A stretch of DNA of 64,000 bases from Idiomarina piscisalsi (GTDB lineage Bacteria; Pseudomonadota; Gammaproteobacteria; Enterobacterales; Alteromonadaceae). How positions within the stretch are numbered: position 1 is the first letter of the stretch; the number at the start of each line of letters is the position of its first letter. The DNA lies in contig NZ_CP022133.1 of assembly GCF_002211765.1 (NCBI RefSeq), positions 2,170,001-2,234,000 on the forward strand, written 5' to 3'. The notes below the pieces were generated by a model. The model made no database searches. It was not told the origin of the DNA and worked only from the letters and a program-made list of their open reading frames with translations. A program made the translations under genes and the position numbers. Shown here piece after piece: positions 8,882-16,520 of the stretch.

Positions 8882-10045
8882 TCACTCGGCCAACTCCATT
8901 AGTTCACTAACTGAGTAGTTCTTCGCTTCAGCATTAACATTAATCATCAAATTCAACTTTTCAGGAATTTCAAGATCATCAGAATATATAGTTACACTTG
9001 CTGATATTTGGCATGACCGCGAGATCTTAAGGCATAGATGTTCAGAGCATACTAGAGAATCTTTAGACTGCAGCTTCCCAAAGTCAAAATTGGCACGATA
9101 ACCTTCAGGGATAGTCTTTATGCTTAAATAATAAATGGCAGGCGACATATTTAAATTATGTAAATATGGAATGTCAGTTTCTGCTTTTGGGCGATCCGGT
9201 AATTGACGCTCATGAAAAACAGCACTGCCTTCTGGTAATCCTTGGAAGTCCACTACTACTCTTACATCTCGAGCAACCAAATTCCCGTCATTTTTCACCC
9301 CGATTTTTAGGGCAAAAAACGATTGCATCTGCCTGAAGTACTCTGCGAATTCAGAGTAATACCCTTTGTTTTTACCTCCTAAAAGAGAAGACGTTATCGC
9401 AAGTGGGCGAAATTGGGTTGGATAAGCGGGCTCTCCATATTTCGGAAACTCGTCTTTTCCTGGAATGTTTGCAAGTATTACTGACTGTTCGATACTATCT
9501 AGTTGTATTTCATCATGCTCACCACTAACAATAAAAGCCTCTAGTTTCGGTGATTTTTTTACCTCACTATTGTCGCTTGAGCCCATACTTGCTATTTCGT
9601 CTGGAAGTGCAATCGAAGTGGATGATCCCCTCCTGACATAAACAGTGTTAGCCTTGAGACTAGAAAAATCCTTTTTAAGAAAAATTGGCCTGCCTTGAAC
9701 GGGTATCGTAATGAGGGCTACTTTCTTACCTTCCACTTCTGTGGTTAGGTAGGAAAAATGTACTGGCTTATTGATTTTTGACTGAACAAACTGCTGCAAT
9801 TGAGCATCATCAAGATCATCAGAAATCCCCTCAACTAAAGATTTTCCTCCTTTTATCTCTTTGACTCCGATAAGTATATACGCATCTGAACGCCTCCAGG
9901 CATTTGCGAACGCAACAATATCTTTTAGGAATTCAGCCTTTTCCGAGTCCTGAGCCTTCACAAACTTATATTGCTCAGACTTGAAATCAAGAGTGGTGCT
10001 TTCTTCTTCATATAGAAGGCTGTCAATAAGTTCTTCAGTGTTCAT
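8882..10045 (-). CDS. AlbA_2/Schlafen-domain ATP-binding protein
   Basis: Residues 1-150 form a Schlafen AlbA_2 domain: ESTTLDFKSEQYKF, EFLKDIVAFANAWRRSDAYILIGV and TVYVRRGSS. Such proteins bind nucleic acid or nucleotides; some relatives are RNases, others transcription regulators, and they recur in defence loci. The C-terminal 200 residues (about 185-387) look beta-rich and match nothing I know. It is read against the direction of the attC-like sites, starting 5 bases from one and ending next to another, so it is a reverse-oriented single-gene block. Upstream space for a promoter lies inside the attC-like site at 10050. Confidence 0.75.
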   Translation of the reverse strand: MNTEELIDSLLYEEESTTLDFKSEQYKFVKAQDSEKAEFLKDIVAFANAWRRSDAYILIGVKEIKGGKSLVEGISDDLDDAQLQQFVQSKINKPVHFSYLTTEVEGKKVALITIPVQGRPIFLKKDFSSLKANTVYVRRGSSTSIALPDEIASMGSSDNSEVKKSPKLEAFIVSGEHDEIQLDSIEQSVILANIPGKDEFPKYGEPAYPTQFRPLAITSSLLGGKNKGYYSEFAEYFRQMQSFFALKIGVKNDGNLVARDVRVVVDFQGLPEGSAVFHERQLPDRPKAETDIPYLHNLNMSPAIYYLSIKTIPEGYRANFDFGKLQSKDSLVCSEHLCLKISRSCQISASVTIYSDDLEIPEKLNLMINVNAEAKNYSVSELMELAE

Positions 10046-10049
10046 ATAC

Positions 10050-10127
10050 TTCTAACGCCCGCCATAAACGGCCGAGCGAAACGAGGTCCGGTGACCGAAG
10101 GGAATGAATGTAATGACTTTGTTAGGC
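10050..10127 (+). other. attC-like recombination site
   Basis: TTCTAAC (10050-10056) and GTTAGGC (10121-10127) form inverted ends 78 bases apart; the right box fits GTTRRRY exactly. The interior opens GCCCGCCATAAACGGCC, a run familiar from attC sites of marine gammaproteobacteria. Internal pairing is weaker than in the 6766 site. It separates two minus-strand genes. Confidence 0.5.
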
Positions 10128-10131
10128 ATGC

Positions 10132-10497
10132 TCACAAGACATACCCTAGGTCACCTGCAAGGGCTCCATATTGTGAATCTCTATACCCAATTGGGTAAGT
10201 ACTTTTCCCTGCTGGAGTGCGCTTAGCTTCCCCAATTATTTTAAATTCATCCTGTATGGCTTTAGCGTCTTCATTTGTAGAAACGCTTAATAAAAACCCA
10301 CCACTAACCTTCGTTGCTGCCCACTCTCCGGTCAGATAGGCTTTGCACCACTCAACAAATAGGGCGTATGGTGTAGGAAGCTTTCTACCATTTTTATCAA
10401 GCTCTTGACCTTTCGGGAGGCTAGCCGAAACCCTAGCTATGAAAGTAATTCTCTTTGAGTGTTTTCCGACAAAATCGTTCCAACCAACTTTTGCCAT
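10132..10497 (-). CDS. Hypothetical cassette-type protein
   Basis: A 121-aa soluble protein (MAKVGWNDFVGKHSKR...) that I do not recognise. It has no signal peptide, membrane span or catalytic motif I can name. It sits alone between two attC-like sites, with 4 bases on one side and 22 on the other, the tight packing seen in integron cassettes. That packing is the main evidence that it is real. A basic N-terminal region and a conserved-looking end (YPIGYRDSQYGALAGDLGYVL, last 21 residues approximately) are its most distinctive parts. Confidence 0.6.
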   Translation of the reverse strand: MAKVGWNDFVGKHSKRITFIARVSASLPKGQELDKNGRKLPTPYALFVEWCKAYLTGEWAATKVSGGFLLSVSTNEDAKAIQDEFKIIGEAKRTPAGKSTYPIGYRDSQYGALAGDLGYVL

Positions 10498-10519
10498 CTA
10501 TGATTCCCTCGTTTGATAT

Positions 10520-10578
10520 GCCTAACGTCTGAAACAGAGGTACAGCTTGCTGTGTTCCAGTGCCTTGATTTGTTATGA
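10520..10578 (+). other. attC-like recombination site (59 bases)
   Basis: GCCTAAC (10520-10526) fits RYYYAAC exactly. GTTATGA (10572-10578) is an imperfect right box. Inside, CTGAAACAG and CTGTGTTCCAG can pair with one bulge. The length equals that of the classical 59-base element. It lies directly upstream of the minus-strand 121-aa gene. Confidence 0.5.
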
Positions 10579-10880
10579 ATTACCCGGCTCGCTAACCAAC
10601 TGAGCTAACTTTTGTTTTCGTTATGTCATTGACAGTAAACTACTTAAATACACAGCTCAATAACAAAACGTACAATAACGCAGGGATAGGATAATTGTTT
10701 CGTGGTTGATTCGCGCCCGCACTTACTAATGACAGGAAGGCGAGTAGCCAGTTCAGTTAGTCAAAAATCCTACGGTCCGATCCTCGCTCATAGCAGACTG
10801 CCCACTTCATGCTAAATGTTATTTGATACATCAGCTTAAGAGTAATCAAAGTTTAGTTTTATACCTTATTATTTTTCATG
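10579..10880. other. Non-coding stretch with a tRNA D-arm-like fragment
   Basis: No gene is supported here. On the minus strand, positions 10580-10610 read TTAGCTCAGTTGGTTAGC followed by GAGC, which matches a tRNA D-stem and loop with a perfect GCTC/GAGC stem. The anticodon stem does not form, and the sequence then runs into the attC-like site, so it is at most a tRNA remnant. The rest is AT-rich with no clear repeats. Confidence 0.4.
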
Positions 10881-12512
10881 TCATTTGGACATCAAAAGTA
10901 CATTTCTAAAATATCTGCTTACACTAATGAATTCGTTTGTTGCTAGTAAAGGATCTACCTTTCCCTTCTTACGCCAGTAGTCAGAGCTGTATTTCCAAAC
11001 TGATTTTAGGTCTTCATATGTAAAATCAAACGACTCTTGTACTTGTTCGCTACCTATCGGCGAGGGATTTTCTAGTTCCAGTACTTGCCCAAACTCACTG
11101 ATATACTGCCTCATATCGAATAAAAACTGCTCAGCCTCACGCTCTTTGCAAAAATCTAAAAAGTCGAAAATTGTCTTTTGACTGTTTTGCAACAATTTCA
11201 TGAGACCTTCAAACTCTGCTATAGCAATATAGAACACATTCTCTAATTCAAATTCATCGCCGATCGCTTCATCAATTGTCGGTCCATAATCATTTCCAAG
11301 TAAGTTGCGAAGACGTAGACCGCTTCCAACAAAAAAGTCTTGATGGCTGATAACTAGTATGTAGCGACGTGACCTTGAAACTATGTTTTCGTAGCCTGAC
11401 TGCTCTAGAGTAGAGGCACAAACTTGAGCTTGAACTAAAGCCCCTATCAGGTGATCTCTTAGCCTCTCCTTTATGCGCCTAGGCTCTTGTGTCGATAAAA
11501 CTTCTTGTTTGGGTTCAACGGACTTTGCGTCGACGAATAGATTTTTATCATCAGTACTGTAAAAAAAATCAACGACTTTATTGTTTTTCATATCCTCGTC
11601 ATACTTACCTTTCAATACGTGCTCTGGAACTACGTTAAGGTCGTATTCAATAAACAGTTGGTTGATGTACTTTTCAAACGCCATACTAAACGGTTTTCTA
11701 AAGACATTACCGCTGTTATCACAACTCTTTAAAGTTCGCAGGACAAACTCACATAAACCAATACATGCAATGTAGGAATGAGTTGTTGATATTCCTGACG
11801 GAAGTAGTAAAAGCGGCTTATCAAAAAGTAATGACTCCGAGAAATACCTTTCGGGGCGCGCAGGCCCAGCATGTGCTTTTCTAGACCTCACTATTTTTGA
11901 CAATGTCTCAAAATCACCTCCCACCATACTTAGAAATCTAGCAAGGGTATCCAAGCTATAGCTTGGGTAAAGCTTAGTTAAAATGAACTCATACGTAATT
12001 TTGCTTTGTTTTTTTTCTAAAATGTTGCTGAAAATTACAGCGAAAAATAGGGAGAGCGTGAAGAAATCCTTAAGCTTTATACCTGTATTTTTTTCGAAAG
12101 CCTGAATCGGTTTCGGACTTGTGTTGTAATCCATTAAGATAAGTCGCATTCGAGATAGAAAATAGAGGTGAGTAACCTGACCTGATTGAAACCGCAATTG
12201 CTGAATCATGAAAGGACGCATTGTGAGCAGTATGTTTTTATCATCTTGAAATTGGAGAGCCTCATTTTGAAGCTCCCATAAGTCGTTTAGCAACTCTGAT
12301 ACCTTCCTGGAGTCTGCGTTTCGGGCGCCTCGCGCTTCATCTACTTCTAATATGAACTCCAGCATGATACAGCTTAACCAAGGGAGGCTCGCTTCCTCTA
12401 CAAATGATGAATCTGGCGAGTGCAACCTCTTCATTAAATTTTCGATGAGAGAGGACCTAGTAAATTTTGATAGCCTACGCTTTATCGCATTGACTTTATT
12501 CGTGAAGCTCAT
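10881..12512 (-). CDS. Large hypothetical protein with PD-(D/E)XK-like nuclease motif
   Basis: A 543-aa protein I cannot name. Residues 1-270 are largely helical. Around residues 280-350 a nuclease-type core appears: EKYINQLF on a helix, then KVVDFFYSTDDKNLFVDAKS, in which D-x11-D-A-K fits the PD-(D/E)XK motif of restriction-like nucleases, followed by a helix with Gln (LVQAQVCA). Such cores occur in restriction enzymes and abortive-infection proteins, so a defence role is plausible but unproven. It is read on the minus strand and has more than 200 bases of upstream non-coding DNA, room for its own promoter. Confidence 0.65.
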   Translation of the reverse strand: MSFTNKVNAIKRRLSKFTRSSLIENLMKRLHSPDSSFVEEASLPWLSCIMLEFILEVDEARGARNADSRKVSELLNDLWELQNEALQFQDDKNILLTMRPFMIQQLRFQSGQVTHLYFLSRMRLILMDYNTSPKPIQAFEKNTGIKLKDFFTLSLFFAVIFSNILEKKQSKITYEFILTKLYPSYSLDTLARFLSMVGGDFETLSKIVRSRKAHAGPARPERYFSESLLFDKPLLLLPSGISTTHSYIACIGLCEFVLRTLKSCDNSGNVFRKPFSMAFEKYINQLFIEYDLNVVPEHVLKGKYDEDMKNNKVVDFFYSTDDKNLFVDAKSVEPKQEVLSTQEPRRIKERLRDHLIGALVQAQVCASTLEQSGYENIVSRSRRYILVISHQDFFVGSGLRLRNLLGNDYGPTIDEAIGDEFELENVFYIAIAEFEGLMKLLQNSQKTIFDFLDFCKEREAEQFLFDMRQYISEFGQVLELENPSPIGSEQVQESFDFTYEDLKSVWKYSSDYWRKKGKVDPLLATNEFISVSRYFRNVLLMSK

Positions 12513-12736
12513 GGGTGCCGTCTAAGTCCTAACTGATTTTTATGACTTCTAGATTGCTATAAAACCCAGAGCCAAGCAAACAAACTTCAGTCAGGAAACG
12601 TTTTAAAGTCTGTCCGCTTTGAGCGAGGAGCAGAAGTTCGATTTACTAAATCGCATACTAGGTTAAAGATTGCTATGGTAGGTCTGACGCAGGGAAAGTG
12701 TTGACGAATATCACGTTTTACCATCGAGGAGTATTC
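12513..12736. other. Intergenic region between divergent cargo genes
   Basis: Separates the nuclease-like gene (minus) from the zinc-ribbon gene (plus). It must hold promoters for one or both, but I see no clear boxes. TCCTAAC near 12528 resembles an attC left box, with no convincing partner. GTCCGCTTTGAGCGAGGAGCAGAAGTT-type sequence (about 12609-12636) is a motif reminiscent of the attC interiors. Confidence 0.3.
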
Positions 12737-12967
12737 ATGAGTAATGATTCTACTTGTCCGGAATGTGGACGCTCAAACTTGTACCTCAGCAAGGATATCT
12801 CGTCTGGAGGCGGCTATGCCCCCAACTATCTGCCAGGACTGGGCTCTTTTCTTTCGAGCGCCAAGTTCAGAGTGGTTGTGTGTGTCGACTGCGGACTTAC
12901 TCGTTTCTTCGCCAGTAAAAAAGCGCTTGATAAACTTCCTGAGTCAAACGAATGGAATAAGCTCTGA
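12737..12967 (+). CDS. Small zinc-ribbon protein
   Basis: A 76-aa protein starting MSNDSTCPECGRSNLYLS, with a second pair CVDCGLTRF at about residues 52-60; the two Cys pairs form a zinc ribbon. Between them is a Gly-rich stretch (SGGGYAPNYLPGLGSF). I chose the ATG at 12737, preceded by GAGGA, over the upstream TTG at 12698. An attC-like site starts 14 bases after the stop, so it looks like a cassette gene. Function unknown. Confidence 0.7.
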   Translation: MSNDSTCPECGRSNLYLSKDISSGGGYAPNYLPGLGSFLSSAKFRVVVCVDCGLTRFFASKKALDKLPESNEWNKL

Positions 12968-12980
12968 TGCATGGTTCAAA

Positions 12981-13051
12981 CGTTAACGTCCGCTGTTGGC
13001 ACGAAACCGAAGTTCAGCAACGCCCGAAAGCGGCTGTTGGATTTGTTGGCA
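12981..13051 (+). other. attC-like recombination site
   Basis: CGTTAAC (12981-12987) and GTTGGCA (13045-13051) are the ends, with CCGCT (12990-12994) and AGCGG able to pair inside. The interior shares TTGGCACGAAACCGAAGTTCAGCA with the site at 8791. The left box is degenerate. This is the last attC-like site before the recombinase module. Confidence 0.5.
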
Positions 13052-13130
13052 TTACACGGTAATCTAGTTTTCATAGCTCAAAGCCTGACGAGGTCCAGCT
13101 AAAACATTGTTAAATTACCTTGGAAGCGAC

Positions 13131-14261
13131 ATGGAGCACCTTCACTTAGACATTTACGACTCTAACCATGAAGAGCTATGCAGACTTTACTGGGAGGTTA
13201 CCGACGAGGGTAAATTTTTGCTCAAAGTTTCTGAAGTAGCCAAAATGTTCGGAGTCAAACAATCAGATATAACAAAGATAGTCAAAAGTTCCTGTGTAAC
13301 GTACTCACCCAAAACTCTATGCTGCGTATGCAAAAAACCAAGGAAGTTTGCATCCCGAAGTGAGTATCAAGCAAGTAAACCTAATCTCAGTTGGGAATGC
13401 AGTTACTGTAGTGTGGAAAGAGAACTTTCATTAGATGAAAAGAAACGTGAACTGCTTGGGAGATCTCTTAAAACAGCCTTATTAAATCCGCTAAATACTG
13501 ATGAAATCGGATTTATGAGTGCTACTTTTTTCTTGGCTTTAGTCAGATATTCAGCAAATGAAAACTTAACAGAGATTAGTCCCCTCAGCGTTCGTCAAAA
13601 GGGCTTACTTAGTCCTCAATTTGATTTCGACATCAAAATAGTCAAGCACCTGTATCGAGAAGGAGTTATAGCTATTAGCCCTCTTTCGCCTTTAGATGCA
13701 TTAGAGCTAAATGAAGATGGAGGGCTCGAATTTTACCTCGATCAAGTCGCATGGGAAGTACCGCTCAAAGATGATGATTCACTCTCAAAGGTTATAACTA
13801 GGATTGAGAAAAAGTTTGAGGAAATGGAATACATAGACAGCGAGTACGAGTCAGTAAAAGAAATCTGCCAAGAGCTTTGTCTACTAGAATGCTTGGAATA
13901 TCTAGACCACGTTATAGAAGAGCATTATCTAAGCTTTAAAGTGGGGGAGAAGACGAAGTTAGTTTTGAATAGTGCTCTCGAAAAATTTTCAGTCGCTCAA
14001 GTCTATAATTTCATATGGCGCGCGGCAAAGGATGCTGCTGCATTCTATCTGCGATCTGGTGTAACCCGAATTCATGCTGCAAATACAATTGTTGGGAATA
14101 TCCAAAAACAATACGAACGAGCGCTTGCAAACGGTTGGGATGTAAAAGCGTTTAGTCGCAATTATAATATGCCACAATCAATCATCAGTCAGGTCGTATT
14201 TAACTTGGCGCTTAAAACAGATGACGGCGGCTTTAATCAGCAAATAGACAAAATAATTTAA
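13131..14261 (+). CDS. Hypothetical protein with HTH-like segment and zinc ribbon
   Basis: A 376-aa protein of unknown function. Residues 30-55 (LKVSEVAKMFGVKQSDITKIV) look like a helix-turn-helix. CCVCKK and CSYCSVE (about residues 64-103) form a four-Cys zinc-binding segment. The C-terminal third contains WRAAKDAAAFYLRSGVTRIH. I preferred the ATG at 13131 (after TGGAAG) to the TTG at 13107. Its stop overlaps the stop of the convergent ginD-like gene by four bases, and it lies outside the attC-like array, so it may belong to the island backbone rather than to the cassettes. DNA binding is a guess from the motifs. Confidence 0.65.
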   Translation: MEHLHLDIYDSNHEELCRLYWEVTDEGKFLLKVSEVAKMFGVKQSDITKIVKSSCVTYSPKTLCCVCKKPRKFASRSEYQASKPNLSWECSYCSVERELSLDEKKRELLGRSLKTALLNPLNTDEIGFMSATFFLALVRYSANENLTEISPLSVRQKGLLSPQFDFDIKIVKHLYREGVIAISPLSPLDALELNEDGGLEFYLDQVAWEVPLKDDDSLSKVITRIEKKFEEMEYIDSEYESVKEICQELCLLECLEYLDHVIEEHYLSFKVGEKTKLVLNSALEKFSVAQVYNFIWRAAKDAAAFYLRSGVTRIHAANTIVGNIQKQYERALANGWDVKAFSRNYNMPQSIISQVVFNLALKTDDGGFNQQIDKII

Positions 14262-14653
14262 CTTACTCCGTTGCCAATTTTTACAACGTTACCGCTTCTC
14301 AATTCAGCTTTTAACTGAGCATTTTCATTATTCAGCGTGGCGTTAATAGAAGTCAATTTACATATGTCTGATTCAAGCTGCTCTATGTATTCTCTAAGCT
14401 CTCTGTTCTTCGTTTTCTCAGACTTTAGCTTTTCATTTTTTTCATCCCGTTGAACCTTATGCGCTTTACCGGTGATTTCGCGTACCTTTGCTGCTATTTC
14501 TGGATAACGGTTATGAATAGCAGAGTCCGAGACGCCTGCTTCTTCTGCAAGCGCAGAGATGCTAATTTTGCGTTTTTTATCGACCACCTTAGGTCTGCCA
14601 TGTTTGAGGCGCTTTAGAGCGTTCTGGAGTTCTTTTTCGGTTGAACTAACCAT
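14258..14653 (-). CDS. Small HTH/coiled-coil protein, GinD-like
   Basis: A 131-aa protein, last of the four-gene recombinase module. Residues 28-52 form a helix-turn-helix (ISISALAEEAGVSDSAIHNR), and about 70-120 are a charged coiled coil (LREYIEQLESDICKL). In GInt islands the fourth gene, ginD, is a small protein needed for recombination, and Tn554 tnpC holds the same place. A role as accessory DNA-binding factor is inferred from this. The start overlaps the end of the preceding gene by 8 bases, pointing to coupled translation. Confidence 0.75.
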   Translation of the reverse strand: MVSSTEKELQNALKRLKHGRPKVVDKKRKISISALAEEAGVSDSAIHNRYPEIAAKVREITGKAHKVQRDEKNEKLKSEKTKNRELREYIEQLESDICKLTSINATLNNENAQLKAELRSGNVVKIGNGVS

Positions 14654-16520
14654 TAGACAATACCTTTTTCACTTCATCCCACAGACCAATATCCTTTAAC
14701 ACACGTTCACAACGCTCAATGTCTCGCTCTACACGTTGTTTTCCTGCCTCACCTATATCATCTATCTGCCTTAGCTCTATTTGTTGCATGTAGACACCTT
14801 TGAAATACGCACCATGGCGATTTTTCTCAATAATGGACTCCGAACAATCGACACAGGCAGTTCCCTCTATTAACGACCGGCCACCGCATCCTGCGTTATC
14901 AGATGTACACCACGAATGTCCCGTTGAACGTAAATGAACGGTATCTGAAATATGCTCTGCCATTTTTGCACGGCTATCAAAGGTTTTCACCGCTTCATTG
15001 CTTGAACGATATGAAATGAGCTTATTAGCAAGCCCGCCTGTAATGATCGTATCCTCATCTAAAAATTCTTCAACGCGAGCGACTTTGTAATTTTTTATCT
15101 GTATCGCAATCTCATCATAGAGCTCTTCGTCTTGGCTATTATTTGCAGAATAGAGTAAGGTCATATCCATTCCCCAATGCTTAAAATGTTGCTTAAGGTA
15201 GCGTAAGTCCCCATAAGCCGATCGGGCCACATAGACAGCAAAGGTGCGTCTAAAGCGGTGAGCGGTCAATCCCTTCACTTTTAATACATTACCAAGAGCT
15301 TTTAAACGCTTATAAAGAGCACTGCCAGTAATCACATTCACCTGGTTGCCCTGGCTCGGTGAACTAGTTAAAAAAAGATGATGTTTGAACCGTTCAATTT
15401 TTAATCCACGTGGGTCATGCGGGTCTTCTTTTAATAATGTCGATTGCTCGTGTAATAACCGCTCCTGAAATGGTTTGACATAGGCCTTTTGTACTTCAAT
15501 CGCTTTGATCACAATCTCCGGCACCAGCCACTCGGTATAGCCTTCACCGGTTTTTCTGGAGTGGGACTTCAACCAATAATAGATATCCTCGTCATTATCT
15601 TCAATTCGATACGCATCGGTTTCAATAGCGCATAGTTCGTGAGCGCGAATACCACTGAATGTCAGAATAATGATGGCTGTTGCATCGGGAATACTTTCGT
15701 GTGAGCTGTTAAATTCTCTCAGCCCGGTGTAGCCTTTGGGTTTGAGAAAACGATTGCTGATGGCATTCATTATACTCGTTTCCGAATTAATGGTCTTAAC
15801 CAACACACCTCTTTCGCGCGCTATTTCTGCTTGAAGCTTTATCAGGTCACTCGCCTGATTTAAAACCTTATTGCAATGGTTAATTAAAACCTTTAGCTCA
15901 CCATCAGGTATGATTTTGGTTTTGGCAATTCGCTTACCTTGCCCCATTGTGCCGGCGAGGTAACCTGCTGAACTATCAACCCAGGGGTGCTCAAATGCCC
16001 ATTGCGTGCCATTGAGATTGTGATAAAGACGTTCAACCGCTGAAAACCTCTGCATTAGTGCACTTTTAGACAGAGGCTTTTGGGTCTTTTTAGAGATGGT
16101 TTGCTTGCATTGATGAACATAGTTTGCACAATGCAGAGCGGTTATCGCTGCGGTGCTTTTCACATTAATGATGGATAAATAATTCAGAAAGGGTTCTAAA
16201 AATATGAAAGCATTACACAAAGTAAACCCTGATGGGCTGTGCTTAATATCATAGTGCTTTAGGGCGAATTTTACTGCATCGACAAACTGACTCGGTAGGG
16301 TATAGAAACGGAGTTTTTTTCGGCAATCTTTTACATTCGATGGAAAGCGCCCATCTTCTAACCGCCAGGTATTATCTCGATATTGACTGATAACCTGATA
16401 CGTCCCATCGGGAAGCTGGTAAGACGATACAGGCAAGGCCAGAAGCTGGGCATTATCCATTTCATGCAATTTTTTAGGTCGACAATAATCGATAGCACTG
16501 ATAGCCAGGACTTGGCTCAT
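14646..16520 (-). CDS. Tyrosine recombinase, GinC-like
   Basis: A 624-aa site-specific recombinase. The catalytic domain is in the middle to C-terminal part: box I Arg in LTFSGIRAHELC (about residue 286), box II HRFRRTF (about 410) and the nucleophile in HWGMDMTLLYSAN (about 447). A Cys-rich tail (CTSDNAGCGG, CVDCSESII) may bind zinc. The start is ATG 16520, preceded by AGGAGG and overlapping the ginB-like stop as ATGA. The upstream ATG at 16553 is less likely. It is the third recombinase in the operon and probably acts with the other two on the island ends. Confidence 0.85.
   Translation of the reverse strand: MSQVLAISAIDYCRPKKLHEMDNAQLLALPVSSYQLPDGTYQVISQYRDNTWRLEDGRFPSNVKDCRKKLRFYTLPSQFVDAVKFALKHYDIKHSPSGFTLCNAFIFLEPFLNYLSIINVKSTAAITALHCANYVHQCKQTISKKTQKPLSKSALMQRFSAVERLYHNLNGTQWAFEHPWVDSSAGYLAGTMGQGKRIAKTKIIPDGELKVLINHCNKVLNQASDLIKLQAEIARERGVLVKTINSETSIMNAISNRFLKPKGYTGLREFNSSHESIPDATAIIILTFSGIRAHELCAIETDAYRIEDNDEDIYYWLKSHSRKTGEGYTEWLVPEIVIKAIEVQKAYVKPFQERLLHEQSTLLKEDPHDPRGLKIERFKHHLFLTSSPSQGNQVNVITGSALYKRLKALGNVLKVKGLTAHRFRRTFAVYVARSAYGDLRYLKQHFKHWGMDMTLLYSANNSQDEELYDEIAIQIKNYKVARVEEFLDEDTIITGGLANKLISYRSSNEAVKTFDSRAKMAEHISDTVHLRSTGHSWCTSDNAGCGGRSLIEGTACVDCSESIIEKNRHGAYFKGVYMQQIELRQIDDIGEAGKQRVERDIERCERVLKDIGLWDEVKKVLSNG

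Noticed and set aside
12528..12668. TCCTAAC...GTTAAAG as another attC
   Set aside because: 137 bases apart with no internal pairing found; box match alone is weak.
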